A DNA stretch of 64,000 bases, taken from assembly GCA_964534995.1 (NCBI GenBank), contig CAZHSC010000007.1:3618-67617 (forward strand), read 5' to 3'. The position numbers were made by a program, and so were the translations under genes. The notes beneath the pieces were generated by a model that did no database searches, was not told the DNA's origin, and saw nothing but the letters and a program-made list of their open reading frames with translations. Numbering within the stretch: the first letter of the stretch is position 1; every line of letters starts with the position of its first letter. Below, one piece after another: positions 36,550-45,216 of this stretch. The stretch comes from JAJTFW01 sp964534995. Its GTDB lineage: Bacteria; Bacteroidota; Bacteroidia; AKYH767-A; OLB10.

Positions 36550-37410
36550 GTGATACATACGGTTAAAAGTTACCTGTCACTGGTAAAATTCTCTCATACT
36601 GTCTTTGCACTCCCCTTTGCCATTATCGGATTTTCGCTTGCAATACACGATCATCCCGGCAACTTTTCTGTTATGCTGGCAGTAAAAGTATTGTTATGCA
36701 TGGTGTTTGCCCGGACTGCTGCTATGGCATTTAACCGATGGGCCGACAGGTATATAGATGCAAAAAACCCCAGAACCCGGCTCCGCGAGATTCCATCAGG
36801 AATTGTCAGCTCAAAAGCCGCGCTGCTTTTTACAATCGCCAACAGCATTGCACTGATTGTTACCACATGGTTTATCAATCCCCTTTGTTTTTATTTGTCA
36901 TTTGTAGCGCTTGCGGTAGTACTGGGTTATTCCTATACGAAGCGTTTTACCGCTTTGTGCCACCTCGTACTGGGCCTTGGACTTTCGCTCGCGCCTATCG
37001 GAGCCTGGCTGGCAGTAACCGGAACTTTTTCGCTGCTACCCCTGTTGTTTTCCTTATCGGTACTTTGCTGGGTCAGCGGTTTTGACATCATCTATGCGCT
37101 GCAGGATGAGCAATTTGATACTTCATTAAAATTACATTCCATACCCGGAATATTCGGACCGGTGAAAGCGCTTGGTATTTCCCGAAAACTGCATGTTGCT
37201 TCAGCACTTTTCCTGCTGGCTGCAGGCATCCACGGCCCACTGGGCATCATGTATTATTCGGGATGGCTGTTATTTACCGCCCTCTTGATTTATCAGCATA
37301 AACTGGTTAAGCCACATGATATCAGTAAAGTGAATTTGGCCTTTTTCACGACCAACGGAATCGCGAGCGTTACCTTCGCCATTTTTACTATCACGGATAT
37401 TTTTGTGTGA
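36550..37410 (+). CDS. UbiA-family prenyltransferase (possible MqnP of menaquinone synthesis)
   Basis: An integral-membrane enzyme of 286 residues starting with GTG at 36550. UbiA-type Asp-rich motifs that bind Mg-diphosphate are present: NRWADRYIDAKNPRTRLREI (about residues 62-81) and YALQDEQFD (about 180-188), amid eight or nine hydrophobic helices. The sequence is of the kind annotated as 4-hydroxybenzoate polyprenyltransferase, but Bacteroidota generally use menaquinone; in the futalosine pathway the prenyl-transfer step is done by a UbiA-like enzyme, MqnP. That role is inferred from lineage and family, since no other menaquinone gene is in the window. It stands alone between a terminator and a 318-base gap. 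Confidence 0.85.
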   Translation: MIHTVKSYLSLVKFSHTVFALPFAIIGFSLAIHDHPGNFSVMLAVKVLLCMVFARTAAMAFNRWADRYIDAKNPRTRLREIPSGIVSSKAALLFTIANSIALIVTTWFINPLCFYLSFVALAVVLGYSYTKRFTALCHLVLGLGLSLAPIGAWLAVTGTFSLLPLLFSLSVLCWVSGFDIIYALQDEQFDTSLKLHSIPGIFGPVKALGISRKLHVASALFLLAAGIHGPLGIMYYSGWLLFTALLIYQHKLVKPHDISKVNLAFFTTNGIASVTFAIFTITDIFV

Positions 37411-37728
37411 TTATTCATTGCATGATTGTTTTTTTTGCAACACTGGCCTGCTGCATCTATATTGCAACTATGCCATAAAGGGCCTATTTATAAATTACAA
37501 TGATCCGGCAGGCAATTTTCACAACAACCCATTGTTGCAGTAACAGGGGAATCCAGCGATACTTTCTGCTTCAATATGAAATTGTATGCCGGGCAAGGGT
37601 TAAACCAATAGTCTGGTAATGAAACAATAATACAAGTCAAATTCACAGCATGTAAAAGGGCTGTTACGGCGGATTTTTGTAATTTTGTACTATGAGGTAA
37701 GTGAATCCGAAAATCCTGCCCAGATAGT
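37411..37728. other. 318-base gap without a supported gene
   Basis: I find no RNA gene, repeat or clear hairpin here. A TAATTTTG element lies at its right end (37680-37687). On the minus strand one frame is free of stops from about 37716 down to a TAA at 37488 and ends in a Cys-rich run (GCCENCLPDHCNL), but it lacks a good start codon; see findings. Confidence 0.6.
37680..37687 (+). promoter_or_regulatory. Candidate -7 promoter element for the fused E1 gene
   Basis: TAATTTTG matches TAnnTTTG, 41 bases before the E1 start codon. Confidence 0.45.
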
Positions 37729-40155
37729 ATGAAGAATCAACAACAACAAGAATACAGTAAAAAGGAATTGTCTTTTGAAGAATTCAAATCCCTGGTACTT
37801 TCTGACTACCGGCTGGTTAATGAGAGCCGGCAGATAAGTTTACTGGGAAGGAAGGAAGTTTTAACCGGCAAGGCAAAATTCGGAATATTCGGTGATGGCA
37901 AAGAATTGGCGCAGATTGCCATGGCGAGGGTTTTTAATGATGGTGACTTCAGGTCGGGGTATTACCGGGATCAGACTTTTATGTTCGCATCCGGGTTGTT
38001 AAGCGGACAGGAATTTTTTGCCCAATTATACGCGCATCCCGACGTGGAAGCGGATCCATCTTCAGCAGGAAGATGCATGAACGGCCATTACGCCACCAGG
38101 TTGCTCCACCCTGACGGCAGTTGGAAAAACCTCACCAGGAGCAAAAATTCATCCGCCGACATTTCGCCAACCGCCGGACAAATGCCCAGGCTGCTGGGGC
38201 TGGCTCTGGCATCCAAACTTTACAGAAACAATGCCGCTTTATCCGAACGCATGCAGGGCTTCACCCTCAATGGAAACGAAGTGGCTTTTGGTACGATAGG
38301 AGATGCATCCACCTCAGAAGGCTTGTTTTTTGAAACCATCAATGCTGCCGGTGTATTACAGATACCCATGGCCGTTAGTGTCTGGGATGACGGCTACGGC
38401 ATATCCGTACCCTCCAGGTACCAGACAACCAAACAGAATATCTCCGAAATCCTGAAGGGCTTTGAAAGGACGGAAGAAAGCGAAGGCTATGTGATCCTGA
38501 CTGCGAAAGCGTGGGATTACCCGGAGTTGATTGAAACCTACGAGAAAGGAATAAAAATATGCCGTGAACAACATGTCCCGGTACTATTCCATATCCGGGA
38601 AGTAACCCAGCCGCAGGGCCATTCCACCAGCGGTTCACATGAACGCTACAAAAGCAAAGAGCGCCTGGCATGGGAGGAAGCCTTTGACTGCATAAAGAAA
38701 TTCAGGGAATGGATTCTCGAAAGCGCCATTGCCACGGATGCGGAACTTGACGATATTGAGAATGCTGCCAGAAAATCCGCCAATGACGCGAAGAAAAGTG
38801 CCTGGGAACACCATATCGGCGCCATAAGAAAAGAGGTGAAGGAAGCCTGCTCATTGTTCGGAGCCCTGGCATCCTCCAGTGCGAACAAAGTGTTTATTGA
38901 AATTGAATCCGGAAAATTGAATGACATCAGCGAACCGGAACGGCGCGATATCTATATCAGCGTGAAAAAGATATTGCGACTGTTAAAAAGCGAAAACGGT
39001 CCGGAGAAAACACAATTGCTGCAGTGGTTCAACCGCTTTACACAGGCAAATATTGAACGCTACGATTCCCACTTATACAGTCAAAGCCGGTGGAATCTAA
39101 AAGATGCAAAAGTGACCTCAGTATCGTATGCTGATGATGCAGTACATGTGGACGGCAGGGAAATTCTTCAGGCTAACTGGGATGTTCAACTGGACAGACG
39201 TCCGGAACTATTAATTTTCGGTGAGGACGTGGGCAGTATCGGTGGCGTAAATCAAACCTATGCCGGCCTGCAATTAAAATATGGCGAGCACAGGGTGTTT
39301 GATACCGGCATCAGAGAGGCGACCATCATCGGACAGGGAATCGGACTTGCCTTGCGGGGATTCAGGCCGGTTGCCGAAATACAATATCTCGATTACCTCG
39401 CCTATGCCATTCAGGTGCTTACCGATGACCTTGCCTGTTTACAATACCGGACAAAAGGCGGACAAAAAGCACCATTAATCATTACCACGCGCGGGCACAG
39501 ACTGGAAGGTATCTGGCATTCGGGTTCGCCTATGCAGTTTATCCTCGGAGCCCTGAGAGGTATTCATATCCTGGTACCACGAAATATGACGGAGGCAGCA
39601 GGATTTTATAACACCCTGCTTGAAAGTGATGAACCTGCCCTGGTGATAGAACCCTTAAACGGATATCGCATCAAAGAAAAAATGATGTCGAATCCCGGCG
39701 ACTTTCGTTTACCCATAGGCAAGGTGGAAATACTTCAGGAAGGAAGTGATGTAACGCTGGTTACCTATGGGTCCTGTGTACGGGTCGCGCAGGAAGCTTC
39801 ACATGATTTAATGCAGCTTGGCATCAGTGTTGAATTGATAGATGTCCGCAGCCTGCTCCCATTTGATCTGGATCATGATATCGCGAAATCCCTGCATAAA
39901 ACCAATAAAATAGTATTCCTGGATGAAGATGTGCCGGGTGGAGCTACCGCCTACATGCTGCAACAGGTACTCGAAGTACAGAGGGCTTTCAGATTTCTCG
40001 AAATGGATCCGCGTACACTGACCGCTAAAGAGCACAGACCGGCCTATGGATCTGATGGCGACTATTTCTCCAAGCCTTCGGCGGAAGATGTTTTTGATGT
40101 GGTGTATGAGATGATGCACCTGAATAACCCGGCCGCCTATCCGGCCATTTACTAA
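37729..40155 (+). CDS. Fused branched-chain 2-oxoacid dehydrogenase E1 (alpha-beta)
   Basis: E1 is the thiamine-diphosphate-dependent decarboxylase of the 2-oxoacid dehydrogenase complexes. The 808-residue protein joins the usual alpha subunit (residues about 20-370) and beta subunit (about 470-800). In the alpha half the diphosphate-binding motif is GDASTSEGLFFETINAAG with DDGYGISVPSRYQT after it; in the beta half GEDVGSIGGVNQTYAGL, FDTGIREATIIGQGIG and DVRSLLPFD are typical. A 100-residue helical linker connects them. The fused form is common in Bacteroidota and is assigned to branched-chain 2-oxoacids (or a broad range) by analogy. E2 and E3 are not adjacent. murQ starts 18 bases later and may be co-transcribed. 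Confidence 0.93.
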   Translation: MKNQQQQEYSKKELSFEEFKSLVLSDYRLVNESRQISLLGRKEVLTGKAKFGIFGDGKELAQIAMARVFNDGDFRSGYYRDQTFMFASGLLSGQEFFAQLYAHPDVEADPSSAGRCMNGHYATRLLHPDGSWKNLTRSKNSSADISPTAGQMPRLLGLALASKLYRNNAALSERMQGFTLNGNEVAFGTIGDASTSEGLFFETINAAGVLQIPMAVSVWDDGYGISVPSRYQTTKQNISEILKGFERTEESEGYVILTAKAWDYPELIETYEKGIKICREQHVPVLFHIREVTQPQGHSTSGSHERYKSKERLAWEEAFDCIKKFREWILESAIATDAELDDIENAARKSANDAKKSAWEHHIGAIRKEVKEACSLFGALASSSANKVFIEIESGKLNDISEPERRDIYISVKKILRLLKSENGPEKTQLLQWFNRFTQANIERYDSHLYSQSRWNLKDAKVTSVSYADDAVHVDGREILQANWDVQLDRRPELLIFGEDVGSIGGVNQTYAGLQLKYGEHRVFDTGIREATIIGQGIGLALRGFRPVAEIQYLDYLAYAIQVLTDDLACLQYRTKGGQKAPLIITTRGHRLEGIWHSGSPMQFILGALRGIHILVPRNMTEAAGFYNTLLESDEPALVIEPLNGYRIKEKMMSNPGDFRLPIGKVEILQEGSDVTLVTYGSCVRVAQEASHDLMQLGISVELIDVRSLLPFDLDHDIAKSLHKTNKIVFLDEDVPGGATAYMLQQVLEVQRAFRFLEMDPRTLTAKEHRPAYGSDGDYFSKPSAEDVFDVVYEMMHLNNPAAYPAIY

Positions 40156-40173
40156 CCTTACTGAAGTACCGTA

Positions 40174-40983
40174 ATGTCCTTCCAAAAAGTTACAGAATCA
40201 GTTTCAGACTATGATCATCTTGAAAAGATGAGCATTCCTGAAATACTGCATCATATTAATTCCGAAGATAAAAAGGTTGCCCTGGCGGTGGAAATGGCCC
40301 TGCCCTCCGTCGAAGCGCTCGTTGCGGCTATTTTACCCCGAATGAAGAAGGGTGGCAGGTTGTTTTACATCGGCGCCGGTACCAGCGGAAGGCTGGGAAT
40401 AGTGGATGCGTCTGAATGTCCACCCACCTTTGGCATTCCACAGGGTCTTGTTATCGGAATTATCGCAGGCGGCGATCAGGCCATCAGGAAAGCCGTTGAA
40501 TTTGCCGAGGACAGCACGGAACAAGGATGGCAAGACCTGAATGAATATTTACCCGGCGAAAATGACAGCGTCATCGGTATCGCCGCCTCCGGAACCACAC
40601 CTTATGTTATAGGCGCTCTACAGGCCTGTAACCGTCATGGCATCCTCACGGGAGCCATATGCTGCAATCCCGGAAGTCCACTGGCTGCCACCGCGCAATA
40701 TCCCGTAGAAGTAATTTGCGGCCCTGAATTTGTTACCGGCAGCACACGTATGAAAGCGGGTACAGCCCAGAAACTTGTATTGAATATGATTTCTACATCA
40801 CTGATGATTCAATTGGGTCGTGTTTCAGGAAACAAAATGGTAGATATGCAACTAAGCAACACAAAATTAATTGACAGGGGCACTAAAATGGTGATGGATG
40901 CTACAGGCCTCGATGCAATACAGGCAAATAAATTACTAATTGAAAAAGGCAGCGTCAGAAAAGCCATCGAAGCCGCTAAATAA
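40174..40983 (+). CDS. murQ: N-acetylmuramic acid 6-phosphate etherase
   Basis: MurQ cleaves the D-lactyl ether of MurNAc-6-phosphate to give GlcNAc-6-phosphate in cell-wall recycling. The 269-residue protein has the SIS sugar-isomerase fold and the family signatures LFYIGAGTSGRLGIVDASEC (about 66-85), GIAASGTTPYVIGAL (about 130-144) and GPEFVTGSTRMKAGTAQKL (about 189-207). Slightly shorter than the E. coli enzyme (298), with a shorter C-terminus. It follows the fused E1 gene by 18 bases, an unexpected partner in metabolism. A short GC hairpin with a long T run overlaps its 3' end. Confidence 0.95.
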   Translation: MSFQKVTESVSDYDHLEKMSIPEILHHINSEDKKVALAVEMALPSVEALVAAILPRMKKGGRLFYIGAGTSGRLGIVDASECPPTFGIPQGLVIGIIAGGDQAIRKAVEFAEDSTEQGWQDLNEYLPGENDSVIGIAASGTTPYVIGALQACNRHGILTGAICCNPGSPLAATAQYPVEVICGPEFVTGSTRMKAGTAQKLVLNMISTSLMIQLGRVSGNKMVDMQLSNTKLIDRGTKMVMDATGLDAIQANKLLIEKGSVRKAIEAAK

Positions 40984-40994
40984 GCGTTTTTTTT
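40974..40994 (+). terminator. Short hairpin with T run after murQ
   Basis: A 4-bp stem (CGCT/AGCG) around AAATA is followed directly by eight T. The stem is short, so it may be only a weak terminator. Confidence 0.4.
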
Positions 40995-41047
40995 AAACAT
41001 TTTTTCCCTTCTGCCGTATCATGTATGTAACTTCGCGGTAGTAACAT

Positions 41048-41614
41048 ATGCAGGATTTAGAACCATATTATTCCTGGCGTCATCTATACATATCCGCCGA
41101 TGATGAGCTTTCCCCGTTTTACGGAAGGGAATACAGCGAATTTGAATATTCCAATACTATTTATAATTATTATATCCATCCGCAGTGGGATGAATTCGGC
41201 TCCAGTACACTTTATATGAAATTGCTATATGCCGATTATGATACAGGCTTTGCCATCATTGAATTTATCGGCGAATGGAATGACGCCATAAATAATGATA
41301 TTATGGTTTTAAAAAGAGATATTGCCGATCACCTGATCAGACAGGGTATAAATAAATTTATCCTGATTGGTGAAAACGTTTTAAATTTTCATGCATCAGA
41401 TGATTGCTATTATCAGGAGTGGTTTGATGATATTGAAGACGGCTGGGTAGTTGCCTTGAATTTCAGAGACCACGTGCGTTATGAGTTTAATAAGTACTCG
41501 ATAGATTATTACTTGATTTATGGAGGGGAACTCGATGATTTAAAATGGAGAATGTATAACCCCAACCAGTTGTTTGAAAGAGTTGATAGCATTGTATGTC
41601 ACAGGCTTGCCTGA
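41048..41614 (+). CDS. Hypothetical protein, acidic and tyrosine-rich
   Basis: I do not recognise this 188-residue protein. It has no signal peptide or membrane segment, is acidic, and is unusually rich in Tyr, Trp and Asp (for example SEFEYSNTIYNYYIHPQW). Alternating hydrophobic strands (LYMKLLYADYDTGFAIIEFI) and a central helix (VLKRDIADHLIRQGINKFILIG) suggest a small alpha/beta cytoplasmic domain. Codon use is like that of neighbours and the frame is long enough to be a real gene. An RlpA-like gene follows on the same strand. Confidence 0.8.
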   Translation: MQDLEPYYSWRHLYISADDELSPFYGREYSEFEYSNTIYNYYIHPQWDEFGSSTLYMKLLYADYDTGFAIIEFIGEWNDAINNDIMVLKRDIADHLIRQGINKFILIGENVLNFHASDDCYYQEWFDDIEDGWVVALNFRDHVRYEFNKYSIDYYLIYGGELDDLKWRMYNPNQLFERVDSIVCHRLA

Positions 41615-41777
41615 ATATCTCTGCTGATCATTCCTGATTTTATATTACAGCTCGCGGATGAATTTCCGGAACATATATAAAAGCATCAGTTGCTATCCGC
41701 AAAATAAAGACACCGGTGCATCTGAAATTAACCGCTGTTCACTATTACATACATCCATATTTAATATCTTTACATTT

Positions 41778-42470
41778 GTGAAGAAGGAATTGTTTTTATC
41801 CTCAATTTTATTGCTCTTTGCCTGCCTGTTTTTTCTGAGCGCGGGAGAAAAAGCATCGTTAAAATTATCAAGAGGAAAAGCTTCCTATTACGGCCGGGAA
41901 TTTGAAGGAAGGATAACCGCCAACGGCGAAAGATTCAGAAATGCGGACTTCACCGCCGCACACCGGACCTTGCCATTTAATACCTATGTGAAAATAACTA
42001 ACCTTAAAAACAACCTTTCCATTACCGTCAGAATCAACGACAGGGGGCCATTTATTAAAACCAGGATCATCGATATCTCGGAAGCCGCTGCAAGAAGAAT
42101 TGGCAGCTATAAGCATGGCTTGGCAAGCGTCAGACTGGAAATTATGGATCTACTGCAAAAAAACCGGGAAATTGATAGTATTTTTTCCTGTGATGACGTG
42201 TTGGATTGTCTTGGAAACCCTGAAAAGCTATCCGGATACAGTTTATCATTATGGCGGGCAAAGGATATCATCCATATGCTCTATGTCGCCAATGAACTCT
42301 ATTTACATGAAGATATTGACAAGGTATTAATAGTTGGCACCGGTGTCAATGAGTCCAGAATGTATCATCTGGTGATAACCGGATTTCCGGATAAGCATGC
42401 GGCCAGTGAAAGTATTTCCATACTCGAAAAAAAAGGTTTTATGCAAATCAGGTTTTTAAGGTTCAACTGA
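41778..42470 (+). CDS. RlpA-like septal ring/cell-wall lipoprotein-type protein with SPOR-like end
   Basis: The RlpA double-psi beta-barrel domain is clear: GKASYYGREFEGRITANGER, AAHRTLPFNTYVKITNLKNN, VRINDRGPF and DISEAAARRIG. RlpA proteins are lytic transglycosylases or wall-binding proteins. The last 40 residues (YHLVITGFPDKHAASESI, EKKGFMQIRF) resemble a SPOR peptidoglycan-binding domain. I chose the GTG at 41778 because it is directly followed by a signal peptide (KKELFLSSILLLFACLFFLS); that gives 230 residues. An in-frame ATG at 41658 would add 40 residues that read like translated promoter sequence. A TACATTTG motif overlaps the GTG, so the start is not settled. Confidence 0.85.
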   Translation: MKKELFLSSILLLFACLFFLSAGEKASLKLSRGKASYYGREFEGRITANGERFRNADFTAAHRTLPFNTYVKITNLKNNLSITVRINDRGPFIKTRIIDISEAAARRIGSYKHGLASVRLEIMDLLQKNREIDSIFSCDDVLDCLGNPEKLSGYSLSLWRAKDIIHMLYVANELYLHEDIDKVLIVGTGVNESRMYHLVITGFPDKHAASESISILEKKGFMQIRFLRFN

Positions 42471-42471
42471 A

Positions 42472-42927
42472 TCATGACCTTCTGAGATTTTTCAATAATT
42501 CAAGCGCCTTCCTGTCAGTAGGAAAAGTAATTTCTTCCGATGACAATTTATCAATGTCCGCCCAACGGAATCTTTCGGTTCCGTTTTCTTCAGGCAACAG
42601 GTAGTCCTCTCTGAAACGCTCACACAACTGTAGCGGAGTATCAGGCAACAGGTAATAAATGCCCACTACCTGAATATCACCGTTAAAAGCTGAAGGAGCA
42701 AAGAAATCCGTAGTATGTAGATGTACCGGCTTAAAATTTTCCGGCTCATACTGCAACTCTTCCATTAATTCACGGCGCAGACAATCCAGCGGACCTTCGC
42801 CAAACTCAAGCCCTCCTCCGGGGAACTTACGCATAAATGTATTATAATGAAATTCCTCGGCAATCAGAATTTCATTGCGGGGTGATAAAAGCATACCATA
42901 AACCCTGATAACAAACCTCTTTTTCAT
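42472..42927 (-). CDS. Nudix hydrolase
   Basis: A 151-residue Nudix-fold protein. The Nudix box reads GGGLEFGEGPLDCLRRELME with EEL following, which keeps the G-x5-E-x7-R-E-U-x-E-E pattern for metal binding. Such enzymes cleave nucleoside diphosphates linked to another moiety; the exact substrate is not predictable. It is convergent with the RlpA-like gene, with one base between the stop codons and no terminator visible there. A different Nudix gene lies at 45217. Confidence 0.93.
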   Translation of the reverse strand: MKKRFVIRVYGMLLSPRNEILIAEEFHYNTFMRKFPGGGLEFGEGPLDCLRRELMEELQYEPENFKPVHLHTTDFFAPSAFNGDIQVVGIYYLLPDTPLQLCERFREDYLLPEENGTERFRWADIDKLSSEEITFPTDRKALELLKNLRRS

Positions 42928-43176
42928 AATGAATTACGGAATATCTTACATCCGCGGATACTCTAAAAGTAAAGAATAAAATTCAAAAAAAGCCTCAACA
43001 CGCCCTATATATTTAGCATAATGGGCGAATCCCAGCCCGAACTTGCCAATTGTTTCAGTTTCCTTACAAAGAAATTACCGGAGAAACGTTGCCATCAGAC
43101 GAAACGTATACTGTAATTAAATTATAATAATAGTTCTGACCGGAAACAAACGGGTTCTTAAATTGCATATACAAAA

Positions 43177-44052
43177 ATGAAAACACATTATTTATTATTA
43201 CTTGGCCTGTTTCTGACGGCATCCTGCCAGAAAGAAGATTCACCTGAGACAGGCAGCAGCGGTAATACCAACACAATAAACACAGTGCCATCCGTCTTCA
43301 CTCAAAAGGTATTACTTGAATATTTCAATGGTGCCGGGCAGCCGCAATGCCCGGATGGTTTTGTTAAGGCTGAAAATATCCAATCTGCCAATCCAGGCAA
43401 GGCGATTCCTGTAAACATACAGTACAGTGATGCCATGGAGATTGCACAGTACACTTCGTTGACCAATGCATTCAGCAATGGAAACCCTATGACCTTTCCC
43501 TCTGCCATGATCAACAGGATATCATCATTGAATCAGGTAATTCTTAACCGCACACAATGGCAGAGTAATTTCGACCTGGCAAAAAATAAAACCGCGAAAT
43601 GCGGTATTGCCATTGAAACATTCATTAATGGCAATATGTTAACGGTAAATGCGCACTGCGGATTCAACCAGGCGCTTTCGGGCGACTATACTCTCAGCGT
43701 ATATCTGCTTGAAAATAACATAAGCGGTACCGGAGCCATGTATGATCAGCGCAATGCCTATAACGCCATCAATGGTCATCCTTATCAGGGTTTAGGAGAT
43801 CCCATTGCCGGATTCGTTCATCACAATGTCCTCCGGAAAGTACTGAGTGCCCCCACCGGTGATCTCATCAGTCCGTCAGCCCTTGCACCCGGAGGAAAAG
43901 AAATTAAAACATATACCTCCTCTGTTTCCGGATATAAAATAAATGACCTGTATGTGATAGCATTCATAACTAAAACAGGAAGTACTGCAACAAATTTTGA
44001 AATATTAAATGTTCAAAAAGTAAAAGCGGGAAGCACACAAGGCTGGGATTAA
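43177..44052 (+). CDS. Omp28-like lipoprotein (copy 1)
   Basis: A 291-residue lipoprotein with lipobox LTASC (Cys17). The body matches the Omp28 family layout: a thioredoxin-like N-terminal part starting QKVLLEYFNGAGQPQCPDGF and a beta-sandwich C-terminal half. Omp28 proteins usually start with a CxxCP motif; here only one Cys of it remains (QCPDG). Omp28 is known as a fibronectin-binding surface protein in Porphyromonas, but general function is unclear. The next gene on the same strand (44275) is a paralogue with the same order of motifs (HHNVLRKVLSAPTGD here, YQNVVRKVISSPGGD there), so the two arose by tandem duplication. A long hairpin separates them. Confidence 0.85.
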   Translation: MKTHYLLLLGLFLTASCQKEDSPETGSSGNTNTINTVPSVFTQKVLLEYFNGAGQPQCPDGFVKAENIQSANPGKAIPVNIQYSDAMEIAQYTSLTNAFSNGNPMTFPSAMINRISSLNQVILNRTQWQSNFDLAKNKTAKCGIAIETFINGNMLTVNAHCGFNQALSGDYTLSVYLLENNISGTGAMYDQRNAYNAINGHPYQGLGDPIAGFVHHNVLRKVLSAPTGDLISPSALAPGGKEIKTYTSSVSGYKINDLYVIAFITKTGSTATNFEILNVQKVKAGSTQGWD

Positions 44053-44119
44053 CCATTCCGCTCTTTTTTCATTTCACCGGAGGTTCAAGCATTGTAATAA
44101 GCAAGATAACATTTCAATA

Positions 44120-44170
44120 AAAGCAAAAGGGTAAACACATAATGGTGTGTTTACCCTTTTGCTTTCATTT
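44120..44170 (+). terminator. Long perfect hairpin terminator between the Omp28-like paralogues
   Basis: A 20-bp perfect stem (44120-44139 with 44146-44165) around a 6-base loop, followed by a T-rich stretch. It lies between the two paralogues and should separate their transcription. Confidence 0.9.
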
Positions 44171-44274
44171 CTTTTCCAAAAAATGAAACCTTGTAAGATT
44201 TATTTTTTTTTCATCAATTAAGAAATTTTCAGCGGCTTAATATTGTATTGTAAATATAACGAACCAACTATATT

Positions 44275-45159
44275 ATGAAAAAACTACTAATGTATGCGGC
44301 CGCCTCAGGTTTCCTGTTTACGGCATGCCAAAAAGAAGAATCTACGGCTCCGGAATTACCTTCGGGCTCCAAAGCTGCGACCACTGTCAATGTGAGTCCT
44401 GTCCCGGCCACATTTATCAAGAAAGTGCTGGTTGAAGAGTTAACCAGCGCCACAAACGGAGATGCGCCTCAGTCAGCTTATGACCTTGCAGGTGTTACCA
44501 GGACGAATCCAGACCGCATCATTCCGGTGAGTATGCATATCAATGATATCATGGCCAATGTTCAGTCCAACCGCCTGCTGAGCACCTTTGCCTTCAGCCT
44601 CACCAATGTACCCTGTGCATTAATCAGCAGGTTCAGTTACGCAGGCAATTCATGCATCCCATCTTCATTGTACAACAATGCAGTTTCTGCCAATCTGCAA
44701 AAACCAGTGGAGTGCGGCATCGCCATCAATTCCAGCATTAGCGGCCGCATTGCACAGGTTGATGTTCATACCGGTTTTGCCAATACCCTCAACAGCACTT
44801 ACAAGGTACATGCTTATCTGGTGGAAGATAAAATTTCAAATGCCAACCCTGCATTTTACCAGGCTAACTCCTACAATAACACTCCGGGAAGTCCATTCTA
44901 CAATTTAGGAAATCCGATACGGAACTATACCTATCAAAATGTTGTAAGAAAAGTAATCAGTTCACCGGGTGGAGATAATGTCAACCCCATGGCACAGGTG
45001 GCCGGTGGCAGCGATGTAGTCACTTACAAACTGGATATCCCGCAAAAATATAACAGCAACAGCAAATGGTACCTGGTGGCATTTATCACCGACAACACCA
45101 GCAATGAAGTGTTGAATGTACAATCCGCCGAATTAGGCACCCTGAAAGACTGGAATTAA
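44275..45159 (+). CDS. Omp28-like lipoprotein (copy 2)
   Basis: A 294-residue lipoprotein with lipobox FTAC (Cys18) and the same architecture as the gene at 43177: FIKKVLVEELTSATNG in place of the thioredoxin-like start, then paired segments CGIAINSSISGRIAQVDVHT, NTPGSPFYNLGNPI and WYLVAFITDNTSNEVLNVQ. The CxxC site is lost entirely here, so any redox role is gone. The gene has its own 5' region after the long terminator, and convergent Nudix gene downstream. Predicted outer-membrane lipoprotein, function unknown. Confidence 0.85.
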   Translation: MKKLLMYAAASGFLFTACQKEESTAPELPSGSKAATTVNVSPVPATFIKKVLVEELTSATNGDAPQSAYDLAGVTRTNPDRIIPVSMHINDIMANVQSNRLLSTFAFSLTNVPCALISRFSYAGNSCIPSSLYNNAVSANLQKPVECGIAINSSISGRIAQVDVHTGFANTLNSTYKVHAYLVEDKISNANPAFYQANSYNNTPGSPFYNLGNPIRNYTYQNVVRKVISSPGGDNVNPMAQVAGGSDVVTYKLDIPQKYNSNSKWYLVAFITDNTSNEVLNVQSAELGTLKDWN

Positions 45160-45181
45160 TCTCAAACTAATAAATCTGCCG

Positions 45182-45211
45182 AAGGGGGGACTGTAAACTA
45201 CGGGCCCCCTT
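45182..45211. terminator. Possible bidirectional terminator between convergent genes
   Basis: A 7-bp GC-rich stem (AAGGGGG 45182-45188 with CCCCCTT 45205-45211) lies between the stop codons of the Omp28-like gene and the convergent Nudix gene. No good T run is present. Confidence 0.4.
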
Positions 45212-45216
45212 TCCAT

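Noticed and set aside
43064..43291. 75-codon minus-strand frame in front of the first Omp28-like gene
   Set aside because: Its 5' half overlaps the signal peptide of the lipoprotein, and no family is recognisable, although its end (ITVYVSSDGNVSPVISL) looks somewhat protein-like.
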